A stretch of 64,000 nucleotides of DNA, taken from NCBI RefSeq assembly GCF_003634315.1, contig NZ_RBXL01000001.1, positions 4,010,501 through 4,074,500 on the forward strand, in the 5' to 3' direction. The notes beneath the pieces were generated by a model, which worked only from the letters and a program-made list of their open reading frames with translations, was not told the origin of the DNA and made no database searches. The first letter of the stretch is position 1. Each line of letters opens with the position of its first letter. The DNA comes from Thiocapsa rosea. Lineage in GTDB: Bacteria; Pseudomonadota; Gammaproteobacteria; Chromatiales; Chromatiaceae. The translations under genes and the position numbers were made by a program. This document shows, in pieces, positions 1-9,893 of this stretch.

Positions 1-2885
1 GCCGCGCCCTGGGTCGGTCGGTACGGATCGAGGGTGCAGTCGGAGTCGCTTGGTTGCCACGTCCCTCGCTCGTCCTGGTGGATCTCGAGATCGCCGGGGT
101 GGAAGGTTCTGCGGCACCTCGGCCCTGGTATGCCGGGCGCTTGGAGGGCGATCTCGATCTTGCGGCCCTGTTCGACCGGCAGCTTCGGATCGGACGCATC
201 CAGGTTCAGGACGCCGTCATCCATCTCGATCCTGATCAGCTTGCGGACTGGGTTCCGAGCGATCGGCCAAGCAGCCGGGGCGGCTTCCGGGTCACCGTCG
301 ATTCGGTTCGCCTGGTGGAATCGACGCTCGTTCTCCACGCGGCGTCGGATCCTCCCCGGGGCTTTCGGATCGACCGCATTGATCTGTCGGGTCTCGACGG
401 TCCGAACACAGGTTGGAGTCTGGATGTCGAGGGCGAGATCGGCCTGTCGGGTATCCCCGTGGCAATCTCCGTCTCTGCCGGGCCAGCGGGCGAGTCAGGG
501 TCAGCCCACTGGCCCTTCGCTGTCCGAATGCAGGTTGCCGATGCCAGTCTGGAAGCCTCGGGAAGCACGGGCGCACCCTTCGACGTCGCGCAGATCGAGG
601 CCCGGGTCGACCTCGCCGTGCCGGATCTGCAAGCCCTGCAGCCACTGTTCCCTGCGTATGCCCCTCCGGCGGGCGGGTTGCGCATGTCGGGTCGTCTGCT
701 TCGCGGCGATGACGGACTCGCGCTCGATCGGATCGAGGGATCCGTCGACGCACCCGAGCCATTGGGTCGAATCCCCCACGGCGACGCACGACTTGCCGGC
801 GATCTCTCCCTGACGCTGGGCGGGCCGAGGCCGAGCATCCAAGGCAGTCTAAACATCGAGAAGCTGGATCTGCGTGCCCCGGGCAGCTTCAATGGGTCCA
901 CCGCGACAAGCGACGAGGCTCCCACCTGGCTGGATCGCCCCTTCCCGGTCGAGCGTCTGCGCAATCTGGACCTGGATCTCGCGCTGCGGATCGAGGGGCT
1001 GGAGACCAATCCCCTGACGATCGAGCGGCTCGCCACCCGGGTTACCCTCGACGACGGACGCTTGCGCCTGGGGTCGCTCGACGTCGTGCTTCCCGGCGTC
1101 GCCCTCGCGGGCGAGGCAGCGCTCGATGCTCGACAGGCTCGACCGGCCTGGACCGCGGACCTGAAGGCCGAGCGAATCCTCCTGCCCGAGGCACTCGCCT
1201 TCCTACACTCGGCGAAACCGCCCGGCGGGTATCTCGAGCGGGTCTCCCTGACCGCCAAGGCGCAGGGGACGACCGCGCGGGCGCTGATCGCATCCTTGGC
1301 CGGCGAACTCCGCTCCACGCAGGCCCAGCTCCGAGCGCCGGCGGCAAACAAGCCGCAGGCCCCGGCGGCGATCACGCTCACCAAACCCCGCTTGACTCTG
1401 GAGTCCGGCACAGCCGTCAGGCTGCAGACGGCCCTTGCGACGGGAGGCGAGCGGTTCGATCTGGATCTCACCGGTGGCCGACTCGTCGATCTGCTGCCGC
1501 AGGGCAGGGGTTGGCCGAAGATCGATGTCCTGGCGAAGCGGCGCTCCAAGACGAAAGGCGCGGAGATCCGCGGAAGTATCGGGCCACTCGACGCCTTGCT
1601 GGCCGGTCGCGACCTGAACCTGGATCTGTCGCTCGAACAACCCGGGCTCACGATCGGCGTGAAGGGACGGCTCGCCCGGCTCGACGCACTGCGGGGCAGC
1701 ACGCTGGACGTCGAGGCCGCGATCCAAGACCTCTCCGTTCTGGGTGAGCTCGCCGGCAGTCCGTTCGGTCAAGGGCTCGCCTCCGGGTTTCCGGACGGTC
1801 CGCCCCTGACGGCTTCCGCCCGTCTCCAGGGTCTCGACGACGGTTGGGCGCTGCGCGATCTGAAGGCGGCGAGCGGGGACAGCGACCTCGCCGGGAACCT
1901 GACGATCCGCCCCGGTCCCGTGCCACGTATCGAGGCGACGCTCAGCGCGCAGCGACTGGATCTGACGCCTTACCTCGGCATGGGCTTGCCGACAGCGAGT
2001 AACGCCCGCTCGACGCCCGCACAACGCCTACCGCCCGATCTGTTGCGGATGCTCGACGGGACCCTGCGCCTGACGGTCGGCCACCTCAAGGCGGGTGACC
2101 TCGGGTTCGACCTGCTTGAGCTGAACGCAGCCCTGGATGCCGGGCACCTCCAAGCGACGCTCGCCACCGGGGCAGAACGTCTCCGTGCCGAGATGGATCT
2201 GCGCTCGGATCGGGCCGGGTGGCGATTCGACATCCGAGCCAAGGGCAATCTGGACCTGGCTCAGTTGCTCGATGCGAAGGACGCCGACGCGCTGTCCCAT
2301 ATCCAGACCGTACTGGACATGCGACTCACCGGCGTCGCAACCGCGTTGAACGATCTGCTACGGAACGCCGCCGGCCATCTGGAGCTGTCGCTGGGGGCAG
2401 GGCGATTACACAAAAAAGCGGCTGAGGTGCTGCCGCTCGGCGGGCTGCTCTTCACCCTGTTGGACGTGCTCAACCCACTCGCGCTCGACCTGGACAGCCG
2501 CGTGCATTACAACGATCTGGAATGCGCCGTTCTCCAATTCGATCTCGCCGACGGCATTGCCGTGAGCACCCGCGGCTTGGCCGTTCAGACCAAGACGATC
2601 AATGCCATTGGCGGCGGGGCGCTCAACCTTCGTACGGAGGGCATCGACCGCCGTTTCAAGACCGCCAAGCGACGCGGGATCGGGCTCAGCCTCCTCGGCA
2701 TCGCCGACCGATTCGTCTATATCAAGGGCACTCTGAGGAATCCCCGGGCAGGGATCGACCCGGCAGCACTCCTGACCTACGGAGGCGCCGCCTGGGCCAC
2801 GTCCGGAATCAGTCTCCTCGCCGACCAGTTCGTCCGGCGGCTCACCAGCGGGACGAATCCCTGCGATGCCGTCAGGAAAGGTTGA
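1..2885 (+). CDS. AsmA-family protein, 5' end outside window
   Basis: The reading frame is open from the first bases (frame starting at base 3), so the gene begins upstream and only about 960 codons are seen. The first visible residues (VRIEGAVGVAWLPRPSLVL, then a DLEIAG stretch) match the start of the AsmA/TamB-like fold, in which an N-terminal membrane anchor precedes a long periplasmic beta-taco. The body is repetitive: short amphipathic strands with many LDL, DLSL and LRL patterns. The C-terminal region, roughly the last 200 codons, resembles the AsmA C-terminal domain (RLHKKAAEVLPLGG and following). AsmA proteins are inner-membrane-anchored periplasmic proteins implicated in phospholipid or outer-membrane homeostasis; the exact paralogue cannot be assigned. 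An unrelated membrane protein gene follows after 40 nt. Confidence 0.85.
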   Translation, partial: RALGRSVRIEGAVGVAWLPRPSLVLVDLEIAGVEGSAAPRPWYAGRLEGDLDLAALFDRQLRIGRIQVQDAVIHLDPDQLADWVPSDRPSSRGGFRVTVDSVRLVESTLVLHAASDPPRGFRIDRIDLSGLDGPNTGWSLDVEGEIGLSGIPVAISVSAGPAGESGSAHWPFAVRMQVADASLEASGSTGAPFDVAQIEARVDLAVPDLQALQPLFPAYAPPAGGLRMSGRLLRGDDGLALDRIEGSVDAPEPLGRIPHGDARLAGDLSLTLGGPRPSIQGSLNIEKLDLRAPGSFNGSTATSDEAPTWLDRPFPVERLRNLDLDLALRIEGLETNPLTIERLATRVTLDDGRLRLGSLDVVLPGVALAGEAALDARQARPAWTADLKAERILLPEALAFLHSAKPPGGYLERVSLTAKAQGTTARALIASLAGELRSTQAQLRAPAANKPQAPAAITLTKPRLTLESGTAVRLQTALATGGERFDLDLTGGRLVDLLPQGRGWPKIDVLAKRRSKTKGAEIRGSIGPLDALLAGRDLNLDLSLEQPGLTIGVKGRLARLDALRGSTLDVEAAIQDLSVLGELAGSPFGQGLASGFPDGPPLTASARLQGLDDGWALRDLKAASGDSDLAGNLTIRPGPVPRIEATLSAQRLDLTPYLGMGLPTASNARSTPAQRLPPDLLRMLDGTLRLTVGHLKAGDLGFDLLELNAALDAGHLQATLATGAERLRAEMDLRSDRAGWRFDIRAKGNLDLAQLLDAKDADALSHIQTVLDMRLTGVATALNDLLRNAAGHLELSLGAGRLHKKAAEVLPLGGLLFTLLDVLNPLALDLDSRVHYNDLECAVLQFDLADGIAVSTRGLAVQTKTINAIGGGALNLRTEGIDRRFKTAKRRGIGLSLLGIADRFVYIKGTLRNPRAGIDPAALLTYGGAAWATSGISLLADQFVRRLTSGTNPCDAVRKG

Positions 2886-2925
2886 ATCACTCAGTCGGCT
2901 CGGCGCTGACTTCAAGGGGTAGACC

Positions 2926-4416
2926 ATGGGCGAGCCGCAGAAGGGTCGTGATCCGGACCCGGGGGGCACGGTTGCCGCGCGGGTGCTTGCATGGCTGTTC
3001 AATCTGCTGCTGGGTCGCTGGATGTACCTGGTCGGCGCGCCGATGTTGGCGTTCGGCGGTGCCTTTCTCGCGGCGGGCTGGCAAATCGGTCCGGATTACG
3101 CGCTGTTCCAACGGGAGGTCGCGTCGCTGACCGGGCGCGTGGAGGCTCGATCAGTCGAGCCCTTTTGGTGGCTCGATCTGGATGCCGACCGCGCACCGGA
3201 CGGCGATCACTGGTCGGATCATGCCCTGATGAGGCTCTGTATCACCGCGGACTATTCGGTCGCGGGGCAGGGTTATCGGCGTGTGTTCTGCGGCGACGGG
3301 CACGAGCCGCGTCTGCCCGGTGACCTCGGCGTACTGGATGTCGGCGGGATCCTGCCGGGGCTGGATGCGGCCTGGCCCCCCGACTCGGCCGGCAACCCGG
3401 TCATCGCGCTGAGGATGTCTCCGGAGGTCCGGGTGCTCCTGTCGAGCCGCGATGCCGCCTACTGGACGCCGGTCGGGAAGACCGAGGAGGTTCGCGCGGC
3501 GATGCCCCCGCCGGGAACCGAGATGGATGCCCTGCTGCTCGAGCTCGATCGACCGCTCGAGTGGCTGGTTCGGCTGTGGCCGCGGGAGGGCGAGCAGTCG
3601 GTCGGCCTGCGCTATGACGCCGCGCATCCCGAGACGGCCTATCCCGAAACACTGGTCGGCGGTCTCGAAATGTCTTCGGACCGGCTTGGAACCTCGCTCG
3701 TCCTCTTGATGATCGGACTTTTGCTCTGGAGGACCGGGGTCGTCGTCATCCTCTTCGATCAATCGCCCCGAACCCGCCTGATCGTCGGGGTCTTGCCCTT
3801 GGTGTTGGTGCCCTGGTGGTCGGATGCGCTGCTTGGTGCGGCCCGTTGGATCGATCGCGAGAGCTATCACTTGGCGACCGATTTCCTCCCTGATCTCACG
3901 CTGGGCAGACGCCTGCCGATCAGCGTGCACGACCCCGCGGCTTTCGACAGGTTCGAGCATATTCGGTGGCCCGCGATCGGCACGCCCTCCTATTACGTAC
4001 CGTTCCTCGAGCCGATGGGTCTTCGGCGTCCCCGGGTGTATCCCGAGGATGCCGACGCAGCGCTGATGGAGGCCGTCCGTCAGGTCGACGCGGCTGTCGC
4101 CGTGCTTTCCGATGCCGAGCGCGCGACGCTCTTCGATGCGTTGAGCCAGGCCGAGCTGAACGATCGCGGGGAGGTCGCGCTGCTGTTCCTGGTCAGCGCC
4201 CGCGCCACCGCCCTGGATCCAGGGCGATCACCCGCGTCGCGCCGCGCTGCCGAGCGTTTCCTCACCTGGATGACCGTCACGCCCATCGAGCCGCAGCCCG
4301 GGGAGCCTGGTTTTGCCGCCCGTGTGGCGCTGTGGCGCACACTGCTCGACGTTCCGCCTGTGCCGGGTGTGGAGGCCGCTGCACGACGGTTGCTCGAACG
4401 GATACCCGCTCAATAA
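2926..4416 (+). CDS. unknown membrane protein
   Basis: I do not recognise a family. The 496-aa product has a hydrophobic segment at about residues 22-50, a roughly 190-residue hydrophilic, probably periplasmic region rich in Trp, Asp and Pro, then two closely spaced hydrophobic segments near residues 255-275 and 285-305, followed by a soluble C-terminal part with Ala-rich helices. The start ATG lies 40 nt after the AsmA-family stop, so the two genes are probably cotranscribed. The topology (large domain between membrane segments) would fit an envelope protein, but no function can be inferred. Codon use is the same as in the neighbours. Confidence 0.75.
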   Translation: MGEPQKGRDPDPGGTVAARVLAWLFNLLLGRWMYLVGAPMLAFGGAFLAAGWQIGPDYALFQREVASLTGRVEARSVEPFWWLDLDADRAPDGDHWSDHALMRLCITADYSVAGQGYRRVFCGDGHEPRLPGDLGVLDVGGILPGLDAAWPPDSAGNPVIALRMSPEVRVLLSSRDAAYWTPVGKTEEVRAAMPPPGTEMDALLLELDRPLEWLVRLWPREGEQSVGLRYDAAHPETAYPETLVGGLEMSSDRLGTSLVLLMIGLLLWRTGVVVILFDQSPRTRLIVGVLPLVLVPWWSDALLGAARWIDRESYHLATDFLPDLTLGRRLPISVHDPAAFDRFEHIRWPAIGTPSYYVPFLEPMGLRRPRVYPEDADAALMEAVRQVDAAVAVLSDAERATLFDALSQAELNDRGEVALLFLVSARATALDPGRSPASRRAAERFLTWMTVTPIEPQPGEPGFAARVALWRTLLDVPPVPGVEAAARRLLERIPAQ

Positions 4417-4513
4417 TGGTCGGGTCTGATTCAACAACGGCGGCGCGTGGTCGAGCCCAACCTCTCGCTGGATCTCGAACGTCGCACGCGCATAGCAGAC
4501 AGAATGCTTCCGC

Positions 4514-6961
4514 TTAATCGGGCTCCCGCAGCCGATCGAGCAGATCGAAGGTGACGGCGCCCGTCGGTGCGACGCCGCGATCGGTCTGGAAGCGTCTGAT
4601 CGCATCCCGGGTGCGAGGGCCGATCAGGCCGTCGGCCGGGCCGGCGTCGAAGCCGCGCGCGTTGAGATGAGTTTGTATGAGGAGGACCAGTGCGTTCGAT
4701 AGAGGCGGCGCATCGAGACGTTGCGGCGTGCCGTCCACGGAGATGCATCGGTCCAAGACGACCTCGCGATCGCTTGCGGCGTGACGGAAGACATAGGGCT
4801 CATCGGGATCGCACACCAGCTCGGCGGGTTGGGGCTCGAGCGCGGGCGACTCCGACGTTGCGATGTCCGATTCCGTCGGTTCGATGGGCCGACTCGGCGC
4901 ATCGAGCACGGGAGCGTCGGGCTCGGCGCTCGGGTCGAGCGCGTCTGGTCGATCGGTCGGCTCATCCGTCGGTGGTACGCTCGGGTCGTCATCGGTGACG
5001 TCGGGCAGGGGCGCGGGCGCAATCGTGACGGCATCGGGGGCTGCCGGGGAGGGCGTCGGCGGTGCCATGACCGGCCTCGGGTCGTCATGATCGACACGGG
5101 GAAAGGTCGGTTTCTGTGTCGGCACGACCAACGCCAGGACGATCAACAGCGTCATGATTCCCAGCCAGAGACCGCCCGCAAGCGGCCAAGCGGTGAGCCG
5201 ACGGTCAAGATCGGAGGGTGGACGCCGAGCAAGCTCGGTCAAGCGTTCCCGAAGCGGGGCTGCCACGCGAGCATAGGCATTCCGATAGCCGCGGATCGAC
5301 CAGCGCAGGGTCCACCGCGCACTCATCAGGAGGGGGCGGACCAGCCCGAGCAGATCGCCGGGTTTGATGCTGTCGACCAGGGTCGCCAGCGCCGCAGGCC
5401 GCCGCACGGCGAGCACGGAAACGGGGATGGCGAGCAGACCTGCCAGAGCGATCAGCCCGACATCGGTCAGCCAAGCCGTCGGGGAACCGAGAACCAACGG
5501 ATAGAGGATCACCAAGCCGAGCAGCGGAACCCAACCCACGAGCGCCCAAGTGACCCGCGGCATCGAGGGCGATGCCGACCCGCGTCCGGAGCGATCGGTA
5601 TCCGCACTGGACGTCTCGAGCCGCGCGCCGAACCCAAACCATCCCGCGACTCGGCCCCGGTCAAAAAATCGCTTTGAAGCGCGTTCCGCTCGAACCTCGT
5701 TGTTTCTGCCTGGATCGCGTTCCATGAGCACATCGTGACCCGCTACATGAACGCGCTTCAAACTCCAAACGAACCGCACCATCATCCAGGCGGTGGCGAC
5801 GGTGGTCAGTGCGACCGCGACCTGCAGCCATGCCCAATCGGAGTCGACGAAGATCGGCTTGATCCCGTATTTCGCCACGGCGCCGCTGGTGAGGGGAACG
5901 GCGGCCATCGACAAGGCCAGCAGCACGAGCCCGCCGAAGACCAGGCCCTGTAAGCCTGAGGACTTGCGAAGCCCGACGCCGAGAAAGAGGCCGCCTTTGG
6001 TCAGCGCGTGATGCCCGGCGTAAAGCGCCAAGCCGATGGCGGCGACCGGTGCCATCGCGGGCTCGATGAGCATAAGCCCCAAGGTCATCGCCATGAGCCC
6101 CATCTTACCGACGCTCGAGTAGGCCAGCAGGACCTTGGGGTTGGACTGCAGGATCCCGATGGGGGCGGCATACAAGGCCGTCGCCAGGCCGGCAAAGACG
6201 AACAGCAGCCCCCAGCCCGGCAAGGCGACCTCCCCGACCGGAAGGAACCTCAGCCAGCCGAGCAGGGCGACCTTGATCATGGCGCCGCTGAGCACCGCAC
6301 TGGCCGGGATGGGCGCGGCCGGATGTGCGAGCGGAAGCCAGACGTGCAGCGGAATCAGCCCGGCCTTCACCGCGAGACCGAGGATGAGGAGTCCGATCGC
6401 GAGATCGTCGAGCTCGACCAGATCCTCCGGTGTCGGCAGGATCGATCCGGTGATGGAGGCGATCATGACCAGCGCGACGAACAGAGCAAGCTCCGCTCCC
6501 AAAGTCAGAACGAGATAGACCTTGCCGGCCCGCAAGGCGCTGCGGTCGCCTTCGTGGATCACCAGCCCGTAGGAGGAGATCCCCATGACCGCGAAACCGA
6601 CATAGAAGCTGACCAGGTCCTGCCCGACGATCAGCCAGAGGTTGCCGGCCATCGCCAGCAGGAAGAAGGTGTTGAAGCGCCCAACATGCGGGGTACCGCG
6701 CATGCTCGCCACGGCGTGGATTCCGGCCGCGGTCCAGAGGATCGAGGTGAAGATCAGAAAGATCCGTCCGATCTCGTCGAGCCCGAAATGCGCGCCGAGC
6801 AGAAGCCAGGGCAGATCGAGCGACTCCCCGATCGGCACCAGCAGTGCGGCGACGAGCGCCGGCACGGCCGCGACTGCAGGTGTCCACCAGGACAGCCGAT
6901 GCATGGCGAAGGCTGCCGCCAGAAGCGGAAGCGCGGCGACGAGCGGTAGGAGCCAGGTCAT
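4514..6961 (-). CDS. Mrp/NuoL-like antiporter subunit fused to a peptidoglycan-binding domain
   Basis: 815 aa. Residues 1 to about 430 form the multi-pass fold of proton-conducting antiporter subunits (NuoL/M/N, MrpA/D), including the TM7 lysine region (VKAGLIPLHVWLP) and the TM8 SVGKMG region. The TM5 glutamate conserved in this family is missing: the position aligning with E in the two upstream paralogues is Ala124. Further hydrophobic segments lie near 480-540 and 600-620. A Pro/Asp/Glu-rich linker of about 130 residues follows, with two cysteines, and the last ~65 residues are a PG_binding_1 domain (LIQTHLNARGFDAGPADGLIG and following). The frame is also open upstream to 8185, but the ATG at 6961 overlaps the previous stop by 4 nt and begins the hydrophobic protein, so it is the real start. 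Last gene of the operon. The fusion is unusual and may tether the antiporter to the cell wall (inference). Confidence 0.88.
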   Translation of the reverse strand: MTWLLPLVAALPLLAAAFAMHRLSWWTPAVAAVPALVAALLVPIGESLDLPWLLLGAHFGLDEIGRIFLIFTSILWTAAGIHAVASMRGTPHVGRFNTFFLLAMAGNLWLIVGQDLVSFYVGFAVMGISSYGLVIHEGDRSALRAGKVYLVLTLGAELALFVALVMIASITGSILPTPEDLVELDDLAIGLLILGLAVKAGLIPLHVWLPLAHPAAPIPASAVLSGAMIKVALLGWLRFLPVGEVALPGWGLLFVFAGLATALYAAPIGILQSNPKVLLAYSSVGKMGLMAMTLGLMLIEPAMAPVAAIGLALYAGHHALTKGGLFLGVGLRKSSGLQGLVFGGLVLLALSMAAVPLTSGAVAKYGIKPIFVDSDWAWLQVAVALTTVATAWMMVRFVWSLKRVHVAGHDVLMERDPGRNNEVRAERASKRFFDRGRVAGWFGFGARLETSSADTDRSGRGSASPSMPRVTWALVGWVPLLGLVILYPLVLGSPTAWLTDVGLIALAGLLAIPVSVLAVRRPAALATLVDSIKPGDLLGLVRPLLMSARWTLRWSIRGYRNAYARVAAPLRERLTELARRPPSDLDRRLTAWPLAGGLWLGIMTLLIVLALVVPTQKPTFPRVDHDDPRPVMAPPTPSPAAPDAVTIAPAPLPDVTDDDPSVPPTDEPTDRPDALDPSAEPDAPVLDAPSRPIEPTESDIATSESPALEPQPAELVCDPDEPYVFRHAASDREVVLDRCISVDGTPQRLDAPPLSNALVLLIQTHLNARGFDAGPADGLIGPRTRDAIRRFQTDRGVAPTGAVTFDLLDRLREPD

Positions 6962-8457
6962 CGGCCGTACTCCCGCTCGGCGATCAGCGTCGCCCACTCG
7001 AGCGGAGTGAAGGGCGCGGCCGCGAAGAGTCCGGCCCCGAGTGCCAGTGCGGCCGTGATCACCGGCGGCCACAGCAAGGCGCCCGCGATCTCCATTCGCC
7101 CGGCATGGCGGTGCTCCTGCGGCCACTGCTGCGGGGCAGGTCTGAACCAGGCGCGATGCAGGATGGGCAGGAAGTAGGCGGCATTCAACAGGCTGCTTGC
7201 GACCAAGACCGCAATGACCCAGTTCGAGCCGGCGTCCGCAGCACCCAGCCCGAGATACCACTTGCTGACGAAGCCTGCGACCGGCGGGACCCCGATCATG
7301 CCGAGCGCGCCGATCGTGAAGGCGAGACTGGTCCAGGGCATGCGCCGCCCGACGCCATCCATCTCGCTGACGTTGTGAACACCCAGTGACTCGGCATAGT
7401 TCCCGGCGCAGAAAAAGAGCGTGATCTTCATAAGACCTTGATGGACCAGATGGACCATGCCGCCGATGGTCGCGATGGGCCCGAAGATCGAGGCGCCGAG
7501 TGCGATATAGGACACTTGGCTGACGGTCGAGTAGGCCAGCCGTTTTTTGAGATTGTCCTGGGTCAGGGCCATCAGCGACCCGTAGATGATGGTGACGGAG
7601 GCGAGTATACCGAGGACGAGAAGCAGACCGTTGGCATAGGCGAACTCCACGCCATAGACATCGTAGACCACGCGCACAATCCCGAAGGCCCCGGCCTTCA
7701 CCACCGCGACCGCGTGCAGTAGCGCACTGACGGGTGCGGGAGCGACCATCGCCTGCGGCAGCCATCCGTGCAGCGGGACCAGAGCGGCCTTCACGCCCAG
7801 CCCGGCCAACAGCACGAAGAAGATCAGGATGAGCTCCCAGCGGATCTCTTCGGGCGACACGCCCAGGATACCGCCCTGCGTGAACTCCACCGGGCCGACG
7901 AGCGCCTGCAGCCAGATCGCCCCGACCAGGAGCAAGGCCCCGCCGCCGACCGTGTAGGCGAGGTAGACCTTCGCCCCGTGCGCGGCATCGGGGGTGCCTC
8001 GGTGCGCGACCAGGGGATAGGTCGCCAAGGTCAGGATCTCGTAGAAGATCACGAAGGTCAGGAGGTTTCCGGACAGCGCGATGCCGACCGTCGCCGAGAC
8101 ACAGATGCTGAAGAAGCCGAAGAATCGGCTGCGGTTCGGCGAATGCTCCAGGTAACCGATCGCGTAGATCGTCGTCACCAGCCACAGGAGCGTGGACAAG
8201 GCGACGAAGAGCACCGACAAGGCGTCGGCGCTGAGCACCAGGTCAAGACCCGGCGCGAGCGTCCAGCGGGTCTCGTAGTGCTGTCCGTCGTAGACGCCGC
8301 CGATCATCCAGATCACCAGGCCCACCTTGACCAGCGCGCCGGCCATGTTCAGAACGGTGCGCAGGCGATGACTCTCTTCCCGCAAGAGGAAGATCATCAT
8401 GCCCGGTATCATCGAGCTGAGGAGGATCGCGGCCGGCAGCCAGGCGTCGAAGCTCAT
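6958..8457 (-). CDS. Mrp/Mnh-type antiporter subunit D (proton-conducting membrane subunit)
   Basis: 499 aa, 13-14 hydrophobic segments. It belongs to the NuoL/M/N-MrpD family that forms proton or cation channels in complex I and Mrp antiporters. The TM5 glutamate is present (FVIFYEILTLATY), as is the TM7 region (GVKAALVPLHGWLPQAM) with its following VKAGAFG segment. The start was set at the ATG at 8457, which overlaps the upstream stop as ATGA; the open frame to 9750 is only a shadow of the neighbouring gene. It is one of three paralogous large subunits in this operon, and this one looks catalytically complete. Inner membrane. Confidence 0.9.
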   Translation of the reverse strand: MSFDAWLPAAILLSSMIPGMMIFLLREESHRLRTVLNMAGALVKVGLVIWMIGGVYDGQHYETRWTLAPGLDLVLSADALSVLFVALSTLLWLVTTIYAIGYLEHSPNRSRFFGFFSICVSATVGIALSGNLLTFVIFYEILTLATYPLVAHRGTPDAAHGAKVYLAYTVGGGALLLVGAIWLQALVGPVEFTQGGILGVSPEEIRWELILIFFVLLAGLGVKAALVPLHGWLPQAMVAPAPVSALLHAVAVVKAGAFGIVRVVYDVYGVEFAYANGLLLVLGILASVTIIYGSLMALTQDNLKKRLAYSTVSQVSYIALGASIFGPIATIGGMVHLVHQGLMKITLFFCAGNYAESLGVHNVSEMDGVGRRMPWTSLAFTIGALGMIGVPPVAGFVSKWYLGLGAADAGSNWVIAVLVASSLLNAAYFLPILHRAWFRPAPQQWPQEHRHAGRMEIAGALLWPPVITAALALGAGLFAAAPFTPLEWATLIAEREYGR

Positions 8458-9893
8458 CCGAACGCCCCCTGCTCGAGCAAGACCCACAGCGGCTGCGCGG
8501 CGATCCCGAACCCGAAGGTCGCGATCATCCCGAGCAGGAGCGCCGGAAGCTCGGTGCGCGCATCGTTGACGAAGCGATAGGGCGCGGGCTCGCGATTGAA
8601 GGCCCGGCTCAGCACCCGAAAGATGTAGGCGGCCGCGAGCAGCGTACCGATCATCATCACCACCAGCCACCACCAGTGCCCCAGGATCATCGCCTGCTCG
8701 AGCATCATCCACTTGGCCAGAAAGGTCCCGCTCGGGGGCAGGCCGATGAGGGAGACACCGGCCAGGCCGATCGCAAAGGTGGCTGCGGGAAGTGCCTGCG
8801 CGGCACCGCCGAGGTCGTCGATCCGGTCGTGCCCTGCGGTCTTCTGCACCATCCCGGCGGCGAGGAAGAATCCGGCCTTGGCGAAGCCGTGGGTCAGGGC
8901 GAGCAAGACGACCGCAGCCAGTAGATTGTCCCGGGCCAGGCCGGGCGGGGTGGCGACCAGCAGGGGGAAGGCGATGAAGAGATAGCCGACCTGGGCGACG
9001 GTCGAATAGGCCGCGAGCAGCTTGAGCCGCTCGGCGCGCAGTGCCCGCCACGACCCCCACACGACCGCGGCAGCCCCGAGAACACCGAGCAGATTCGCCG
9101 CGGCCTCGTTGAGCACCGGCGCGAAGACGTCGAGCCAAAGGCGCAAGACCAGATAGAAGGCGGCCTTGCAGACCAAGGCGGACAAGGCGGCACTGACCGG
9201 CGCCGGGGCGTTGGCATGGGCGGGCGGGAGCCAGAAGTGCATCGGGAAGAGTGCGACCTTGAGGATCAGGCCGCCGAACATCAGGGTCATCGCCGTCCAG
9301 GCGACCGGTCCGGGCTCGATGGCTTCGGCGACCAGCCCGATATCCAGCACCCCGTAGGCGGCATAGACGAGCGCGACGCCGAGCAGATAGCTCATGGAGC
9401 CGAGGAGCCCCACCAACAGATAGCGCAGATTCGCGGCGACCGCCTCGCGCGTCCCGGTGCGCGCGCCCAAGGCCGCGGCGGAGAGGCCGAGAAGCTCCAG
9501 CGTCACGTAGAGGTTGAACAGATCGGTCGCGAGGAAGAGTCCGTTCAATGCGCTCCACAGCAGCAACCAGAGCGGCCAGAAGTGCAGCGCGGTCTCCTGC
9601 TTGAAGTAGCCGCCGGCGTAGACGCTGATGGCGAGGGCCACCGCGTTGGCCATCGCCAGGAAGGCCGCTGAGAGCCCGTCGGCCTCCAGCGCGATGCCGA
9701 GCGGGGCGCCCCAGCCGCCGAGATCGGCCCTCAGGACGCCGTCGCTCCAAACCGCGGATGTGACCGCCAAACCGCTCGCGGTGGTGAGCACGGCGGTCAA
9801 GAGGCCCAGGCCGCGCGCATGCGCGGGCGAGACGGTGACCGCGAGTGCGCCGAGCAGCGGCAGTGTGACCGATAGGGGTAGGGCGTCGATCAT
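8454..9893 (-). CDS. Mrp/Mnh-type antiporter subunit (second MrpD-like)
   Basis: 479 aa, multi-pass membrane protein of the proton-conducting antiporter family. It has the conserved Glu on TM5 (LYVTLELLGLSAAALG) and the Lys/His/Trp region of TM7 (ILKVALFPMHFWLPPAHA). The ATG at 9893 overlaps the mrpC-like stop (ATGA), and the 3' end overlaps the next MrpD-like gene by 4 nt. Because the operon has no full-length MrpA (its C-terminal modules are separate genes), this subunit or the next may fill the MrpA N-terminal role; sequence inspection alone does not settle which. Confidence 0.9.
   Translation of the reverse strand: MIDALPLSVTLPLLGALAVTVSPAHARGLGLLTAVLTTASGLAVTSAVWSDGVLRADLGGWGAPLGIALEADGLSAAFLAMANAVALAISVYAGGYFKQETALHFWPLWLLLWSALNGLFLATDLFNLYVTLELLGLSAAALGARTGTREAVAANLRYLLVGLLGSMSYLLGVALVYAAYGVLDIGLVAEAIEPGPVAWTAMTLMFGGLILKVALFPMHFWLPPAHANAPAPVSAALSALVCKAAFYLVLRLWLDVFAPVLNEAAANLLGVLGAAAVVWGSWRALRAERLKLLAAYSTVAQVGYLFIAFPLLVATPPGLARDNLLAAVVLLALTHGFAKAGFFLAAGMVQKTAGHDRIDDLGGAAQALPAATFAIGLAGVSLIGLPPSGTFLAKWMMLEQAMILGHWWWLVVMMIGTLLAAAYIFRVLSRAFNREPAPYRFVNDARTELPALLLGMIATFGFGIAAQPLWVLLEQGAFG

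Noticed and set aside
236-1702. 488-codon open frame on the minus strand
   Set aside because: Arg/Ser-rich shadow of the AsmA-family gene.
6962-8185. N-terminal extension of the antiporter/peptidoglycan-binding gene
   Set aside because: The frame is open but the translated sequence is a frame-shifted copy of the upstream subunit's coding region; the ATG at 6961 with its 4-nt overlap is the real start.
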